Below are positions 21,829 to 33,057 of a stretch of DNA of 64,000 nt, in pieces (positions within the stretch are counted from its first letter, which is position 1; each line of letters opens with the position of its first letter). Location: assembly GCA_963921935.1 (NCBI GenBank), contig OY998175.1:152821309-152885308 (forward strand). Reading direction: 5' to 3'. The notes beneath the pieces are model-generated. The model was not told where the DNA came from, ran no database searches, and saw only the letters and a program-made list of their open reading frames with translations. The stretch is from Galeruca laticollis. Taxonomy: Eukaryota; Arthropoda; Insecta; Coleoptera; Chrysomelidae. The position numbers were made by a program, and so were the translations under genes.

Positions 21829-24800
21829 CACAGCATATAGAACACACAGCAGAGACTCTTACTTGGCGGGAACAGAATGCGCAGCTATTCGCGCATACAC
21901 GCCCTTCGGGATAAAACCTCTCAGATCAGTGAAGAGAATGCAGAAGGTGCTAGTCGTAACCATTGTCGTTCGTAGTTGGGAGTCTTTTAATCGGTAGTTA
22001 TAAAAATTCAGATTAGTTTGACTTAGTATTTGATTTTTGAGTGTTAAAACAGTTCTTTTTCTTATTTTAGTTAGTTAGTGTCGTTGAGATTTTTATATTA
22101 ATTCTGAAGTACCGTTGTTTTGTTAAACTGACTATAATGGGCCGTTCTTGTGCCGCGAAATTTTGCAAAAACAAAAGTTATATATGCAAAAAAAGTTTTT
22201 TTAGATTTCCTGTAGATCCCATAACGTAAATTATACATATCTATGTTACTTAAATATAAATAGTTGTTGTCGGCCATGCTAAATCTCACCACCGGCCTAT
22301 TCAAAACTGAAACTAACATTCGAATCATATTTTGTTATTTTAGAGCCAGAACTTGGGTTGTCGCTTGTAATAGGGAAGATTTGTTAGGTGTAGTAAACAC
22401 TTTAAATAAAAGTCACAGGATTTGTCAGGACCACTTTGAATTGAAAATGTTCACAAATGATCAATGCAATCGGTTAAATCCGAAGGCGGCTCCAACATTA
22501 TTCCCATTACAAGAGGGATCTTCTAGGGGACCTAATTTTGATCATACATACACACCTTTGTATGACTTGAAATCTCTGGATAAATCAGAGAAAAATATGC
22601 CACGGATAAACATTTTGCAAGATATAATTATTAATCCAGGTAAATAATATATTGTACCTACAATGTGATTATACTTTTTACTTTTCTCGGATACGCCGAA
22701 GTTCAATACAGTGTATACTACTTGGAATTTAAAATGAATAATTTAAGGCTTTTTATGAATAAAAGTTACTCAAAATCGCCTAGTAGGTACATAAATAAAG
22801 CTCGGATTATAGGCAAATTGCCCTTTTTGTCTATTTTAAGTGTTTTTTTTTGCATATTTTACTTTTTTCGTAACATCCATCTTTTTGTCTTTTTTAAATT
22901 TTATTTTATATATGTTAAGATTTTCTGTCTTTTTCAGTAAAATCTTTGCATATATAAGCGCATTTCTCTTCATTTTTTGTTGCTATAAATCCGAGCTTTA
23001 TATATAGGTAAGTGCTTCAGGTTCTTGATAATTTTGAATAATTTGTTAATTTGTAATACAAAACAAATAATTAGATCGCTGTCAGTTAGTTAACTTATTC
23101 AGGTATTAAGAACTTTATTTGAGCGCTATTATTGTTTTATTTTAGGTGCAATCTCAGATCAAAGTTTTATTGCCGATGTAAACTGCCAAACTCCACGTTC
23201 TACTTCGTCCACACAAACTAGCAGTGATCTGTCCCATAATAGTCCACGAAAGAGGAAATATCGTAGTTATGTTACAGATCTCAAGAATAAGATTATAGCT
23301 TTAAAGAAGAGAGTTGTGGACTTAGAACATAGATTCGAAAATATTGAAAGTGAAATAAGTTTGGAACAATTTTATGGACTGACATAAATTTTGTGGCAAC
23401 GATGAAGTAGCTCGTCTAGTTAATTGCCAAATTAGTCAATCAAAAAAAAACCTAAGGGACGAAGATATTCACTTGAATTTAAACTGGAGTGCTTAGCGTT
23501 ATATTTTACTGGTCCGAGAACTTACAGACAAGTACTCGTAAAAAAATATTGTCTGCCATCACCTACAACCCTCTTAAGGATTTTACAACATGTGCAAATA
23601 AATTCTGGCTTGAATAATCCCCAAGTATTTGCCATGTTAAAAATGAAAGCCGATTGCTTCGATGACAAAAGTAAATATTGTGTTTTATGTATCAACGAAA
23701 TGTCGATCAAAGCACATTTATTTTATAATCGAGGAGCTGATGCTGTCGTTGGTCTTTCAGAAATTGAAGATACAAATAATATATTACGACCGGCATTAAA
23801 TGTATCAGTTTTAATGTTAAGAGGAATATTCAGTAAATGGAAGCAACCTGTGGCATTTAGTTTTTGCCATTCTTCATGTCCTGCGGATATATTAAAACAG
23901 CAAATAATTGAAGCAATTACTAAGTTGGGCGAGATAGGTTTGAAAATATGTGCTGTCACAACAGATATGGGATCGAATTATATGCCTTTGTCTAATTTAT
24001 TGGGTGTTACTGCAAATCGGCCTTATTTTTACTGTAGGGGACAAAAAATTTATTACATTTTTGACATTCCGCACATTTTTAAAGCCATTAGGAATATGCT
24101 TATAAAATATGATTTCTTAATTGACACAAAATTTCATGGTCATTTATAAAATCATTTTATGAGCATGACAAAAAATATGCAGTAAGAGCGGCACCAAAAT
24201 TAACTACGTCCCATATTTTTCCAAGTTCATTTGAAAAAATGAAAGCCAAATATGCTCTACAAGTATTTAGCGCAACGGTTTCTAGTGGCATGAATGTTTA
24301 TATCAGATTTGGACAATTGCCGCCCGAATCATATCACACTTCAGAATTTGTATCCAAAATGGACAAACTATTTGATATGCTCAATTCATCCAGTACCTCT
24401 TCCGCAAAATTATATAATAGAGCTTACAAGAATTTACCCCATCAGGTGGAATTATTAAATGAATGCACTGCCCTTTTTAACAAAATTAAAATTATAAACT
24501 AACAAAACAAAAATGTGACGAATAGGATCAAAAGCTTTAAATGTATTAGGATTAGTATACATAGCATTCGGAGCTTATGGAATGACTTCAATGAGAAAAA
24601 AATTAATTATCTTTTAACTAGGCGTTTAAATTCAGAGTGTCTGGAGAATTTTTTCGGTTCTGTCAGACAACAAAATGGCAACTGTAGAAATCCTACTCCA
24701 ATTCAATTTAAAAGAACATTTAAAAAATTAGTGTATTTAAAAATATTCCACTCAGGGACCGAAAATTGTGAGGCAGATCCAGATTCCATACTTTTGAAGT

Positions 24801-26278
24801 TGGCAGATGTACCTGATGTACATGCGGTACCGTCTACAAAAAACATGCCAATAGAAATTACCACTCAACTTATAGGTACAGATTATCAGCAAGATGAGAT
24901 GCTACACAAGAATTTTGTACGGTATATCTGTGGCTATCTGTTAAAAAAAGCCCTTAATATACATAGTTGCGACGTGTGCATAACATTTTCAAACCATCGA
25001 CAAGAATTAGATGATTCTTCATTATATATCTATTTTAGGGCATACGAAAATTCCGAAAAAACTAGTTTTGGAAATTTAAAAAATCCAGCAAACATTTTTG
25101 TGGATTTTATTGCGAATGTTGAAGAAATTTTTCAGACAAATTTCCACTGTCTAATAGCAAGGACCAACATTTGCAATAATCTTTTCCAACTTGTACACAG
25201 GCAATATCTTGCGCATCCTTGTGGGAAATTTCCCAAGGAGTTTGTATTAAAATTGTACTTACGCATACGACTTTATTATACTTTAAAACATATTAATAAT
25301 AATTTTAAAGATCAAAAAAATATTCGTAATAAATTGATTATATGGCGTAATCAATAGGTGGAAGTATATATTTGTGTAAATACTTCAAGTTACAAATTTA
25401 TTATGTCACATAGAACAATTATTATTTAAATGTTGGTTTGTGTTATTGTATTTACTTTTTGTATTTGTAATGTTAGTATTGTTTATTCAACGTCATTATT
25501 GGACACATTTCATTTTTCTACTAATCTCACTACTCCGTGAGTGAAACTATTATTAATTGTAAAAATATTTGCGAAAGTATCGCACAATTTTAATAAATCG
25601 TTTTTCACATGTGAACACATATCTAGATCTTATGTCTTTTTTAATTCTGTTTCCGGGTTGATTGTTTCACTTTTTAAGTTATACGTATTAAATTAATCTG
25701 AATTTGATAATTGCATATCGTTAATTTTGATTATAACACTCCCATATAATTTTCATTTAAAATTGTCACATATGGATTATCCTTTGACACTATACTTATC
25801 TACAAAAATTCCTTCAATTATCTCTAACGATGTATATATCGATCTTTTTTATCTTCTAAACTATTATAGGTAGGCTAATTTTATCAAATGCTTCTAAAAG
25901 CACATACAATTCTAGCATACTAACTTTTTGATTGTATGTGGTCTATTAACGTGTGATCTCGCATGTTATTTGATTTTCTTTCTAATCGAACTACCTACTT
26001 CCCAATGCGGTGATATAGCTAAATAATAAATATGAATATTTCACGTAACAAGAACAGCTTGCCTATATTCTATTTTTATAAGTATCTATGTAAATTCAAA
26101 TAAACATAATACTCTCATGTTTACTTTAAATTTCTAAGTACGGCCCTGCCAGCGGTACTAGAATAAAAGCCAACTCTGAGATTTACCCCCAAATGGCGTC
26201 CTCAAGGTCACAGATTTTCAATAAATAATATCAAAGTGCCGACGTTAAGAGTCTGGGCTGTGTGTTTATTAGGCTGTG
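21829..26278 (+). mobile_element. P-like (THAP) transposon, full length
   Basis: It begins CACAGCATATAGAACACA and ends with the inverted form of CACAGCCTAATGAACACA: 18-bp TIRs with three or four differences. The flanks are CCCAACG on both sides (21822-21828, 26279-26285), a 7-bp duplication; P elements usually give 8 bp, and the eighth base here differs. Length 4450 bp. It encodes an intron-containing THAP transposase on the plus strand. Confidence 0.85.
22137..25357 (+). pseudogene. P-element/THAP9-type transposase
   Basis: Exon 1 (22137-22225) reads MGRSCAAKFCKNK and SFFRFPVDP, and exon 2 (22344-22639) has ARTWVVAC, SHRICQDHFE and AAPTLFPL. Together these form a C2CH THAP DNA-binding domain with GT-AG introns between. 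Exon 3 (from 23146) adds a basic region and a heptad-like coiled coil with DLKNKIIALKKRVVDLEH. The transposase body (23440-24149, 24239-24502, 24515-25357) shows RRYSLEFKLECLALYF, RTYRQVL, TTDMGSNYMPLSN, FDIPHIFKAIRNML and SECLENFFGSVRQQ, all P-transposase landmarks. A stop near 23386, a slip in a nine-A run near 23441, and breaks near 24147 and 24500 inactivate it. Confidence 0.88.
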
Positions 26279-26285
26279 CCCAACG

Positions 26286-26843
26286 TTTGTAATTATCGCC
26301 ATGTTGTAGTTACGGGATGTCATCAGTCATTATTGGTTGAGCACGAATTATATACTAATGGCATTTTTATTCAAATAATTTTATTTTGTTAAGTAATTTC
26401 AAAAAGCAATTACGTTAAAGAGAATCTCCCCGGTACACAAAATTATGTTGCACAAGTTTTTGTTAAACTACTATCCCTGGATTCTAAAAACATTTGAATT
26501 TGTCCATTATATTGACCTAGGTTAATAATAGAAAAAATTTTTAACCACTCATAGAGAAATTCAACTTCTCAATTGGCTAGAATACGCAATAATTGTCAAC
26601 TTCATAGCTAGTAGTGGAAAAAATTACATTGAATAGTATAAAAGTTAGTAGCTTGGAAGTTAACATTAAATTTATAATTTATCTATTAGATGTACATCTT
26701 TAAGGCTAGGGTTGAGTACCTACTATGAAAATGGGCGTAAAATGCTGAAATTTTTAGGAAATTTTCAAGGCGTATTTTGAAACTTGAAAGGGGGGAATTA
26801 ATTAAAATGCTGAAAACAAATAATCCATTTTCTGGCTACATTT
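26286..26843. other. No gene seen
   Basis: AT-rich DNA right of the P-like element. The only structure noted is the inverted repeat near 26608-26630 described under the possible host element. Confidence 0.4.
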
Positions 26844-27125
26844 TCAACTTTTTCTACGAAAATTTTTGGCCAAAAGAAAGAAATTGTTAATCTTGATGGC
26901 GTTACGAGGACCTTTTTTTGACTTTAATATGGCATCTCTTTCTATTAGTAGGAAAGAACAGAACAAAATAATTTGACATTTGTCGGTTATGTTATCAGAT
27001 ATTAATGACGTCAGGGTAAAGGTCAATAATTTTAAGTTTATATCGCAACGAAATAAACCATTGTGTTCAATGTTTTTTATAGCCGAAAATACGTACTCAA
27101 AATCTTCTATTCGTAAATCATTCAT
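26844..27125 (-). CDS. Unrecognised ORF, 93 codons
   Basis: It reads from MNDLRIEDFEYVFSAIKNIE to FFLLAKNFRRKS. No motif was recognised and composition is AT-driven. It may be an exon of the same unknown minus-strand element as the ORFs at 28007 and 28917, since they lie on one strand around a foldback region, but nothing in the residues proves it. Confidence 0.25.
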   Translation of the reverse strand: MNDLRIEDFEYVFSAIKNIEHNGLFRCDINLKLLTFTLTSLISDNITDKCQIILFCSFLLIERDAILKSKKGPRNAIKINNFFLLAKNFRRKS

Positions 27126-27169
27126 TGCGGTAGTATATTACATTACGATTGTGGAAAGTGACACTTTTC

Positions 27170-28035
27170 ACACGAGTGGGATATCCCACGAGAGTGAAAA
27201 GTAACTTTTGCACTAGTAATGTACAATATTTTTCCCACGACCACCCATTTTATTAAACAATATGTAAATATCAGATCTATATTGAGTTGCCTCACTAATC
27301 TTACGATTTATTTGTGACAGTATATGTTTGAATATTGTTTCAATAATGAGTACACATGTATTTACAATTACTTTCATACAGAAATATAGAAATAACGATA
27401 ATTAATATTTATTTGAAAAAATGAAAATAAGTAAATACTTATTAGATACGACTGGGGAACAAATTGAATTATATACTCCACAGAGCGAGAATGCAAGTTT
27501 CAGGGCGACGCTGAAGGTGGAGCCCTGAAAGCATGCGAGCCCTGTAAATACTTTCCGAGTGTGGCGCGTACTATATTTTATGGGCAGCCATCAATAATTT
27601 GACAATAATATAGGAATAGAATATTTATTACCTAGCCATGTTTCATAATTGCCCGTCCTCGATGCCTAGCCAAGCTTCTTAAAAGTTCATACTCGATGCC
27701 CAGCCACTTTCAATAAAAGTTCATCCTCGATGCCTATCTGATATTTTGTCTTTAATGAGCATTTTGACATAAGAGCATGGGAAAGTAGGTACTTTACCGA
27801 GCAGTTCTGTCACTTTACCGAGCAGTTAAGTCAACTTTCCGATCTAGACCGACGACGACACACTTTCCGAGTTAAAAAATGATCGGAAAAACGCATTTTA
27901 TAAAGTGGCAGCAAAAAAAGTTACTTTCCGCACCAGTGCGGAAAGTACTTTCCGCACGCGTGAGAATAAAGGTCACTTTCCATGGGAGTGGAGAGTGCGA
28001 TATGTGTTACTTTCCTATGTGGTCGTAGGAAAATG
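27170..28035. repeat. Foldback region rich in ACTTTCC motifs
   Basis: At 27172-27212 there is an interrupted palindrome (ACTTTTCACACGAGTGGGAT and its near mirror). At 27895-28020 GAAAGT/ACTTTCC recurs at least six times, including CCGCACCAGTGCGG. TTTTCCCACGACCAC at 27228 mirrors GTGGTCGTAGGAAAA at 28019. Inside, about 36-bp units containing CTCGATGCC repeat three times (27655-27745) and ACTTTACCGAGCAGTT repeats twice (27790-27830). This looks like the ends of a foldback-type or nonautonomous DNA element. Confidence 0.5.
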
Positions 28036-28231
28036 AATTTTTCTGTATTTCAATCGAGTCGGCGGTTGACGAAGATGTATCTAATGAATAGATTGCTGCG
28101 GGTGCGGTACTTGAACAACTAGCTTGTTCCTTATCACCCATTTTAACCGCCTTTTTTAAATTTTTGCAAATTTGTTCTCGGCTTTTTCTCTTATAAGAAG
28201 TAGTGCAATGTTTTCCTGAGCTCATTACCAT
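28007..28231 (-). CDS. Unrecognised short ORF, serine-rich
   Basis: 75 codons on the minus strand, starting MVMSSGKHCTTSYKRKSREQ. A basic first part is followed by a Ser/Thr-rich part. It overlaps the right edge of the foldback repeat, so its C-terminus may not be genuine. No family recognised. Confidence 0.2.
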   Translation of the reverse strand: MVMSSGKHCTTSYKRKSREQICKNLKKAVKMGDKEQASCSSTAPAAIYSLDTSSSTADSIEIQKNSFSYDHIGK

Positions 28232-28239
28232 TTTAAAAT

Positions 28240-28900
28240 TTTTCGATATATATAAAAATATATAAACAATGAAATTTAGATAGTAACTAATGTCTAAATT
28301 ATATCAACATAGTTATGAAATATATTTTTTGAAAAATTACACAAATTTAACAAACTTACCAATTCGATATCACAATATGCTCACAAAAAACGCACGTGAA
28401 AATTTGAAAATTTAAAACTTGAATATTCGGATATAGGTACAACTAAGTCAAACAAAAGTCACAATTGATCAATGGTCAAAATTCTGGACTGAGTGAATCT
28501 ATGTCGATCGAAATGGAAGCGGTAAAAAGAAAAACTGTGTTTTTATTGGTTGTCTTCGATTGTTGATTATTTTGCGATAGATACAATTTCCATCCCCCCT
28601 TTGAGAATGTAGTCATGATAAATGAATATTTATCTTTAAATTTGAATTTAACTAGAATAAGAATATTTAGTTTATTTTTTCCTAACGAGGATGCGACAAA
28701 AATTAAGAAAACAATTTAATTAGACTGGCGCCGGCGATGACTTATAAAGCAATTGACCCTACTTACATAAACAACCTAAACAGGTAAACGATGCACTTAA
28801 ACATGAGGTTGAATGAAAAAACATCATACAAAATAAACAATAATTCTTAATAATAATAGTTTTTACTTCTTTGGTATCAATATCGCAAATAATAGCGAAT
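28240..28900. other. No gene seen
   Basis: AT-rich sequence with no recognisable coding or repeat structure beyond short A/T runs. Confidence 0.4.
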
Positions 28901-28916
28901 TTAATAAATTGAGCTT

Positions 28917-29312
28917 TTAACCATCTTGCATAAATATATATAAATAATTTTTTATGTCACCGCATAGAACATGAAAAGTTAGGATAGGGATACGTATGCC
29001 GTTTTTCGTAATTTTCAACTCGACATAGTCACCTGAAGTCAAAAAACCCCGAATTTCAAGTGGCCGTAGATCCCTGATTATATCGATTCTAATTAGCAAG
29101 TGTGACATCTCGCTAAAATCAGCTCGTCTTGATGATTCTAAAAATGGAAAAATATACGTTCCATTTAAAATAACAAAGTTACGGTCAACTTCCGACATAA
29201 CAGGAAATAGCAGGACTGTCAAAATATTTTGTTTAAATTCATCATAGTCAATAACCCCTACGCGCAAATTATCATAAAAATCGTACGAATCGTTTTCGAT
29301 ATATAGATCTAA
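28917..29312 (-). CDS. Unrecognised ORF, about 130 codons
   Basis: The minus-strand frame opens after a stop near 29312 and runs without interruption to 28917. It includes NLRVGVIDYDEFKQN, LFPVMSEVDRNFVILNGTY, LIRIDIIRDLRPLEIRG and LKITKNGIRIPILTFHVL. The regular alternation of hydrophobic residues suggests a beta-rich folded protein, and the length is long for such AT-rich DNA. No ATG lies near the start, so it is likely an exon or a truncated gene. It could belong to an unknown element or be a host remnant. Confidence 0.35.
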   Translation of the reverse strand, partial: LDLYIENDSYDFYDNLRVGVIDYDEFKQNILTVLLFPVMSEVDRNFVILNGTYIFPFLESSRRADFSEMSHLLIRIDIIRDLRPLEIRGFLTSGDYVELKITKNGIRIPILTFHVLCGDIKNYLYIFMQDG

Positions 29313-29552
29313 TTAACTCGTCGCGGGTCCTTGTGTACCTACATGTATATAGATCGGCATATCTAAATATTAAGAAATATATTTTCCTACAATATCAATT
29401 ATTTCTTACCTGACAAATAAATGTAAATTGTATTTGGATAAAATTAACTGTCTCAACCCGTACTTTGTGGAATCTACTCATATTAGTATTTTAAATGAAA
29501 CTTACTGTTTTTAGTTAACTCCACAGTTTATTGAAAAATGTTACAAAATCTA

Positions 29553-29600
29553 AAAAATTGACAATTGTTTCGATATTACCTAAATATTATCGTCAGAATG
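29553..29600 (-). ncRNA. Hammerhead-like ribozyme motif (inverted repeat copy)
   Basis: On the minus strand the terminal repeat reads CTGACGA, a short stem-loop (AATATTTAGGTAATAT), then GAAAC, AATT, GTC. This is the order CUGANGA - helix II - GAAA - helix III - NUH of hammerhead ribozymes, which Penelope elements are known to carry. Bases before CTGA (ATT) and after GTC (AAT) can pair as helix I. One extra U sits before helix II and one helix II pair is lost here. Confidence 0.5.
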
Positions 29601-29659
29601 ACAGAAGTTACATTTCATTTGATGCCTACCTGGTGTTTAATTATTTTTGGCTAGTCCAA

Positions 29660-30007
29660 GAAGTGACCTTTCTCTCTGGTATATATAAACTTAAATGTCC
29701 AGAATGTAATGCTGTCTATTTGGGTCAAACCCTTAGCAATTTTGAAATCCGATACAGTGAATACTTACGAGCATACAGATTAAAACAACTAGATAAATCC
29801 CACTACGCCAGACATCTACTTGACACCAATCATTCATTGACACCTAACACAGAACTAGAAGTACTACATATTTGTGATAAAAAACAAGAACTGGATTTCC
29901 TTGAAGAATTGGAAATTAGAAGACACTTAAGAAACCCACAATATGAAGTCGTCAATGAACAGATAAATCTAGGTAGTTATCCACTTTTAAACTGTCTTCT
30001 TAAGTGA
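29660..30007 (+). pseudogene. GIY-YIG endonuclease of a Penelope-like element
   Basis: The domain runs from SGIYKLKCPECNAVYLGQT (GIY and the YIG position, with the CxxC typical of Penelope endonucleases) through FEIRYSEYLRAY (catalytic arginine) and SHYARHLLDTNH (the H-x-H partner of the cysteines) to LEELEIRRHLR (catalytic glutamate) and PQYEVVNEQ. In the 29531-30007 frame these are residues 49-145. It would nick the target DNA for priming. The frame's first ~40 residues come from the inverted terminal repeat, not from the protein, so the gene is 5'-truncated; the N-terminal RT is lost. The endonuclease itself has no break. Confidence 0.85.
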
Positions 30008-30185
30008 TAATTGTAAAGATCCGCAGATATAGTTTTCCTGGTTTTCTATATCATTGCACAGTTATACTGATCTTAATTGGGAAAAATGATATCCAGGATA
30101 TCCCCATAGGGCTAATAATATCTAAGCTTTAATATTTGTAATATCATATTTTCTTTTTTCTATTAACATATCTATTAAGTCAATC

Positions 30186-30240
30186 ACTTCTGACGATGAT
30201 ATTTAGGTAATATCGAAACAATTGTCGATTTTTTAGAATT
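30186..30240 (+). ncRNA. Hammerhead-like ribozyme motif (3' terminal repeat)
   Basis: CTGACGA (30190-30196), then a perfect 6-bp stem GATATT/AATATC around TAGGT, then GAAAC-AATT-GTC. The predicted cleavage site follows GTC near 30225. There is one extra U between CTGACGA and the stem. The same core occurs at 29553-29600 and 63657-63705. Confidence 0.55.
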
Positions 30241-30345
30241 TTTAACATTTTTCAATAAACTGTGGAGTTAACTAGAAACAGTAAGTTTCATTTGAAACAC
30301 TAATATGTATTTGGATATTCTAATTCAAAAAGTACCCTCAGCCTT

Positions 30346-31250
30346 TCATCTCATTTTTATGATATCCCTCGCTGTGAGCTTTCTTCCTGAAAATTTGCTT
30401 ATAAAGTGACAGGTCTTGCAACATTGTTTGTCTGTTCCCGAAAATATATTTAGTGAGTTCTGAACTCTAACCTTAAGGAAGCGAATAACTTGGTTTATTT
30501 GATCCATACAATTCAGCATTTCCTTCATGGTGGATTTTAGACCAAATAGGCTTATTTGGGTGGTAAAAAGACGGCATTCCTCAAGTATGCATTTTGACAT
30601 GAAGTTGTAAATTGCAATGTTGGCATTTCGGTTGAGGAGATGAGTGCATGAGGTAACCGTGAATTAAACGAGTGTGGCCAATCCTCAATCTTATTATCCA
30701 TCCCATATCTGGAAAGTCCGTGCATTAAATGGTTCTACGCTGGGTTGGATAGTGTGGGGTGTTGAATTGTTTTTGTCTCATTGTTCTTGCCATACGTTTC
30801 TGACCAGGTTTTCTATATTAGATTTATGATGTTTACAGATTTGGATGTTCTATTGCGTAGATGAAGAGGCAGCTTCTTTCGCGAGGCGATCAGCATTTTC
30901 ATTGCCAGACATCTCTAAATGGGAAGGAATCTAGGTGACAGTTACCACAGTTTTGAGCAATTAGTTGTTCATATACGAGATCATGATGTATGTCTTGGGT
31001 TGATTGGTAAATAAATTTTTGATAGATTGAATGGAGGCTAGTAAATCGGTAGGTACATATGGCTTTATATTTATGAGACGTAGAAATGTGGTTCAAGGCG
31101 TGGAGGATGTATCAAAGTTCATCAGTGTGGACACTACTGGAAGACGGAATCTTAAAGAATTTGGTGGGTTCTGAGGATGAGGTAATTGCGCATTCAATTT
31201 CATTCCGTGTAGAACTGTTTCAAATTTATTAATATCAATGAGATTTAAGA
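30346..31250 (-). pseudogene. RNase H tail of an I-type LINE
   Basis: The minus strand gives IPSHLEMSGNENADRLAKEA (30870-30940), the WxPSHxGxxGNExAD block of LINE RNase H domains. Further on are GHTRLIHGYLM and a C-x2-C-like CQHCNL stretch, as found after RNase H in I and R1 clade elements. The final frame (30346-30600) is the ORF's C-terminus. Stops and shifts break it, and RT and endonuclease are not present nearby. Confidence 0.65.
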
Positions 31251-31259
31251 AAACCTTGT

Positions 31260-33055
31260 TTTAAAAGGTCCATGTTAGTGTCAACTTTTTTGAATTTACA
31301 AATGGATGGATGAAGTGAAGGGAAGGGTAATAGCCCAGAGAGCAATTTGAGAAAGAGAGCGAGAAGTAGTTTGTATAAAGTCAATGACGTTACTAACTGA
31401 AGAAATAAGTAAATAAATTAAATGTACGACTGGGGAGGATGGTGGGGCAAATAGTTTCAAAGTACTAGACACAAAAATAGTTTTTAAATTTTTAAATAAA
31501 ACACCCTGTAATGAGCCACATTTTATTTTAGCGATTTAGGTTAAATCTTAATATCTTGGGATCAAGATTCAACAGTTCAAATATTTTTAATTATTAATGA
31601 AACACACTGTATATTAACACTAGCCCACATGTCAATAAAATGCCAATATTGGTTTTCTGCTATGTTTACTATGAAATACAAGGCAATTTTGTTCTGTTTA
31701 GGAACCTTTTTTCTTACCCAACGAAAATAAAAACCAAAACGGAATGAAAAATTTCCGTAGCTCATATCCACTGCTAATACAGAGACGTATTCAGCGTTTG
31801 TAGCCTGTATGGTATTTTTAAATAGTGTTCAAGTTCCATTCCATTATTCCACTATTACAGGAGGGTTTATTTGAATTTATTTGTTTAACTTTCGATGATA
31901 TTTTCAATTGACATTCTTCTCTTTTCTTAATGTTTACTTCTTTAGTGTCGTATATATTGCTACATCGAAAAATATTAAATAAAATTATAAATCTAATAAC
32001 TATTTTATTCAGTAACTTTAGCAAATAATTAATTCAAATGAAAAATTGTTAATAATGAAAGTGTGTAAAGATATTGAAAAAATCTGACATTTTTATCCCA
32101 AGTCTAGATCGAAGTCTGTGGACGTATAAAGGTTTCCATTCAACAAGCTATGATGAGTCAGGGGCGATCTGTCAAGCGTCAAAATGAACTTGGCACGCCG
32201 GTATGTATACACGGTATTGATGGAATCGCCGTAACGGCATTGGAAAAACCCATAAATAATAAAATGAACAATTTTCAATTCAAATTATATAATAATAATA
32301 TTTATATATCAGTACCAATAGCAATATTTCAACTTAATTTTAATGAACTATAATTTTTTATTAGAATAGGTACATTTTTTTGAAATACCATAACCTTCTC
32401 TATACCGTTTTTTTGATTTTTGAAAATGATTTATATTTATTGTCTATTCAAATAATCGCTATTCGAAAGTAACAAATAAGAAATTTTTCGCATACAGAAA
32501 AAACAGAGATAGAATCGATATCTTCAAAATTACTTACCGGCCGCAGGTAATGGGGCCCGACATGTGTGACAGAAGCATTGCATAACAGATTCCCTTACTA
32601 AACCCAACAGCATCTTGATTAAATTTTCTTGGTAACGTGTTCACAACCACTGTTATTTCTCCCTGTTGAAGGTTTTGGTCAATTTGACGAGAATTTCGCT
32701 ACTTCCGTTGAAACCTGACCGCTTTTCCGTTGATACTGACTGAAAGGGGAGGATTAAGGAACAAGGAATATAGAATGAAGTGCTACGTTGCCAACTTGTG
32801 GTGGAGGAAAAGCCCTTTGGGAAAAACGGAGACGAATCATAGGAAAATCCGGGTGATAAACGAAAGTACGCGAAATGATAAATGTATTTTTAGCATATGT
32901 TTATTTCCATGTTAGTGGTTGCTTTAGGTGACTTTTTTTTTAATAAGGAAAGCCGTACAGCAGTCATATGAAAAGTACATATTAAAAATTGGAATCCTTA
33001 ACAAAATAACTACGACAGGAAGACAGTCTTGAAAGTCTGAAAGGTCATGTAAAGA
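31260..33055. other. No gene seen
   Basis: AT-rich DNA with short frames of no recognisable content. ACACCCTGTA near 31502 resembles a mariner terminus but has no partner. A short GC-rich island (32540-32570) is unexplained. Confidence 0.45.
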
Positions 33056-33057
33056 TA

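Larger units (their letters stand above)
21270..26633. mobile_element. Possible DNA transposon into which the P-like element inserted
   Basis: AATTTTTTCCATTACTAGCC near 21271 is repeated in inverted form near 26608-26630 with two mismatches in 22. Between them is the P-like element at a 7-bp duplication, leaving about 0.9 kb of host element. The open frame at 21551 is cut by the insertion. Evidence is one inverted repeat only, so this is tentative. Confidence 0.3.
29440..30310 (+). mobile_element. Truncated Penelope-like element
   Basis: The 3' part of a Penelope-like retroelement: a GIY-YIG endonuclease frame followed by a terminal repeat (30186-30305). An inverted fragment of the same terminal repeat lies on the left (29461-29605). 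Shared blocks include AACTCCACAGTTTATTGAAA and TTTCGATATTACCTAAATAT. A partial element with an inverted terminal-repeat piece at its truncated 5' side is a known Penelope arrangement. The RT is absent. Confidence 0.8.

Noticed and set aside
21708..21914. Second frame over the P-like insertion site
   Set aside because: Crosses the transposon boundary at 21829, so it cannot be one protein.
27655..27830. CRISPR-like spaced repeats
   Set aside because: Three diverged units with no unique spacers in a eukaryotic transposon context; simple tandem repeats.
32150..32353. 67-codon ORF in AT-rich DNA
   Set aside because: No recognisable residues, overlapped by an antisense frame of similar length.
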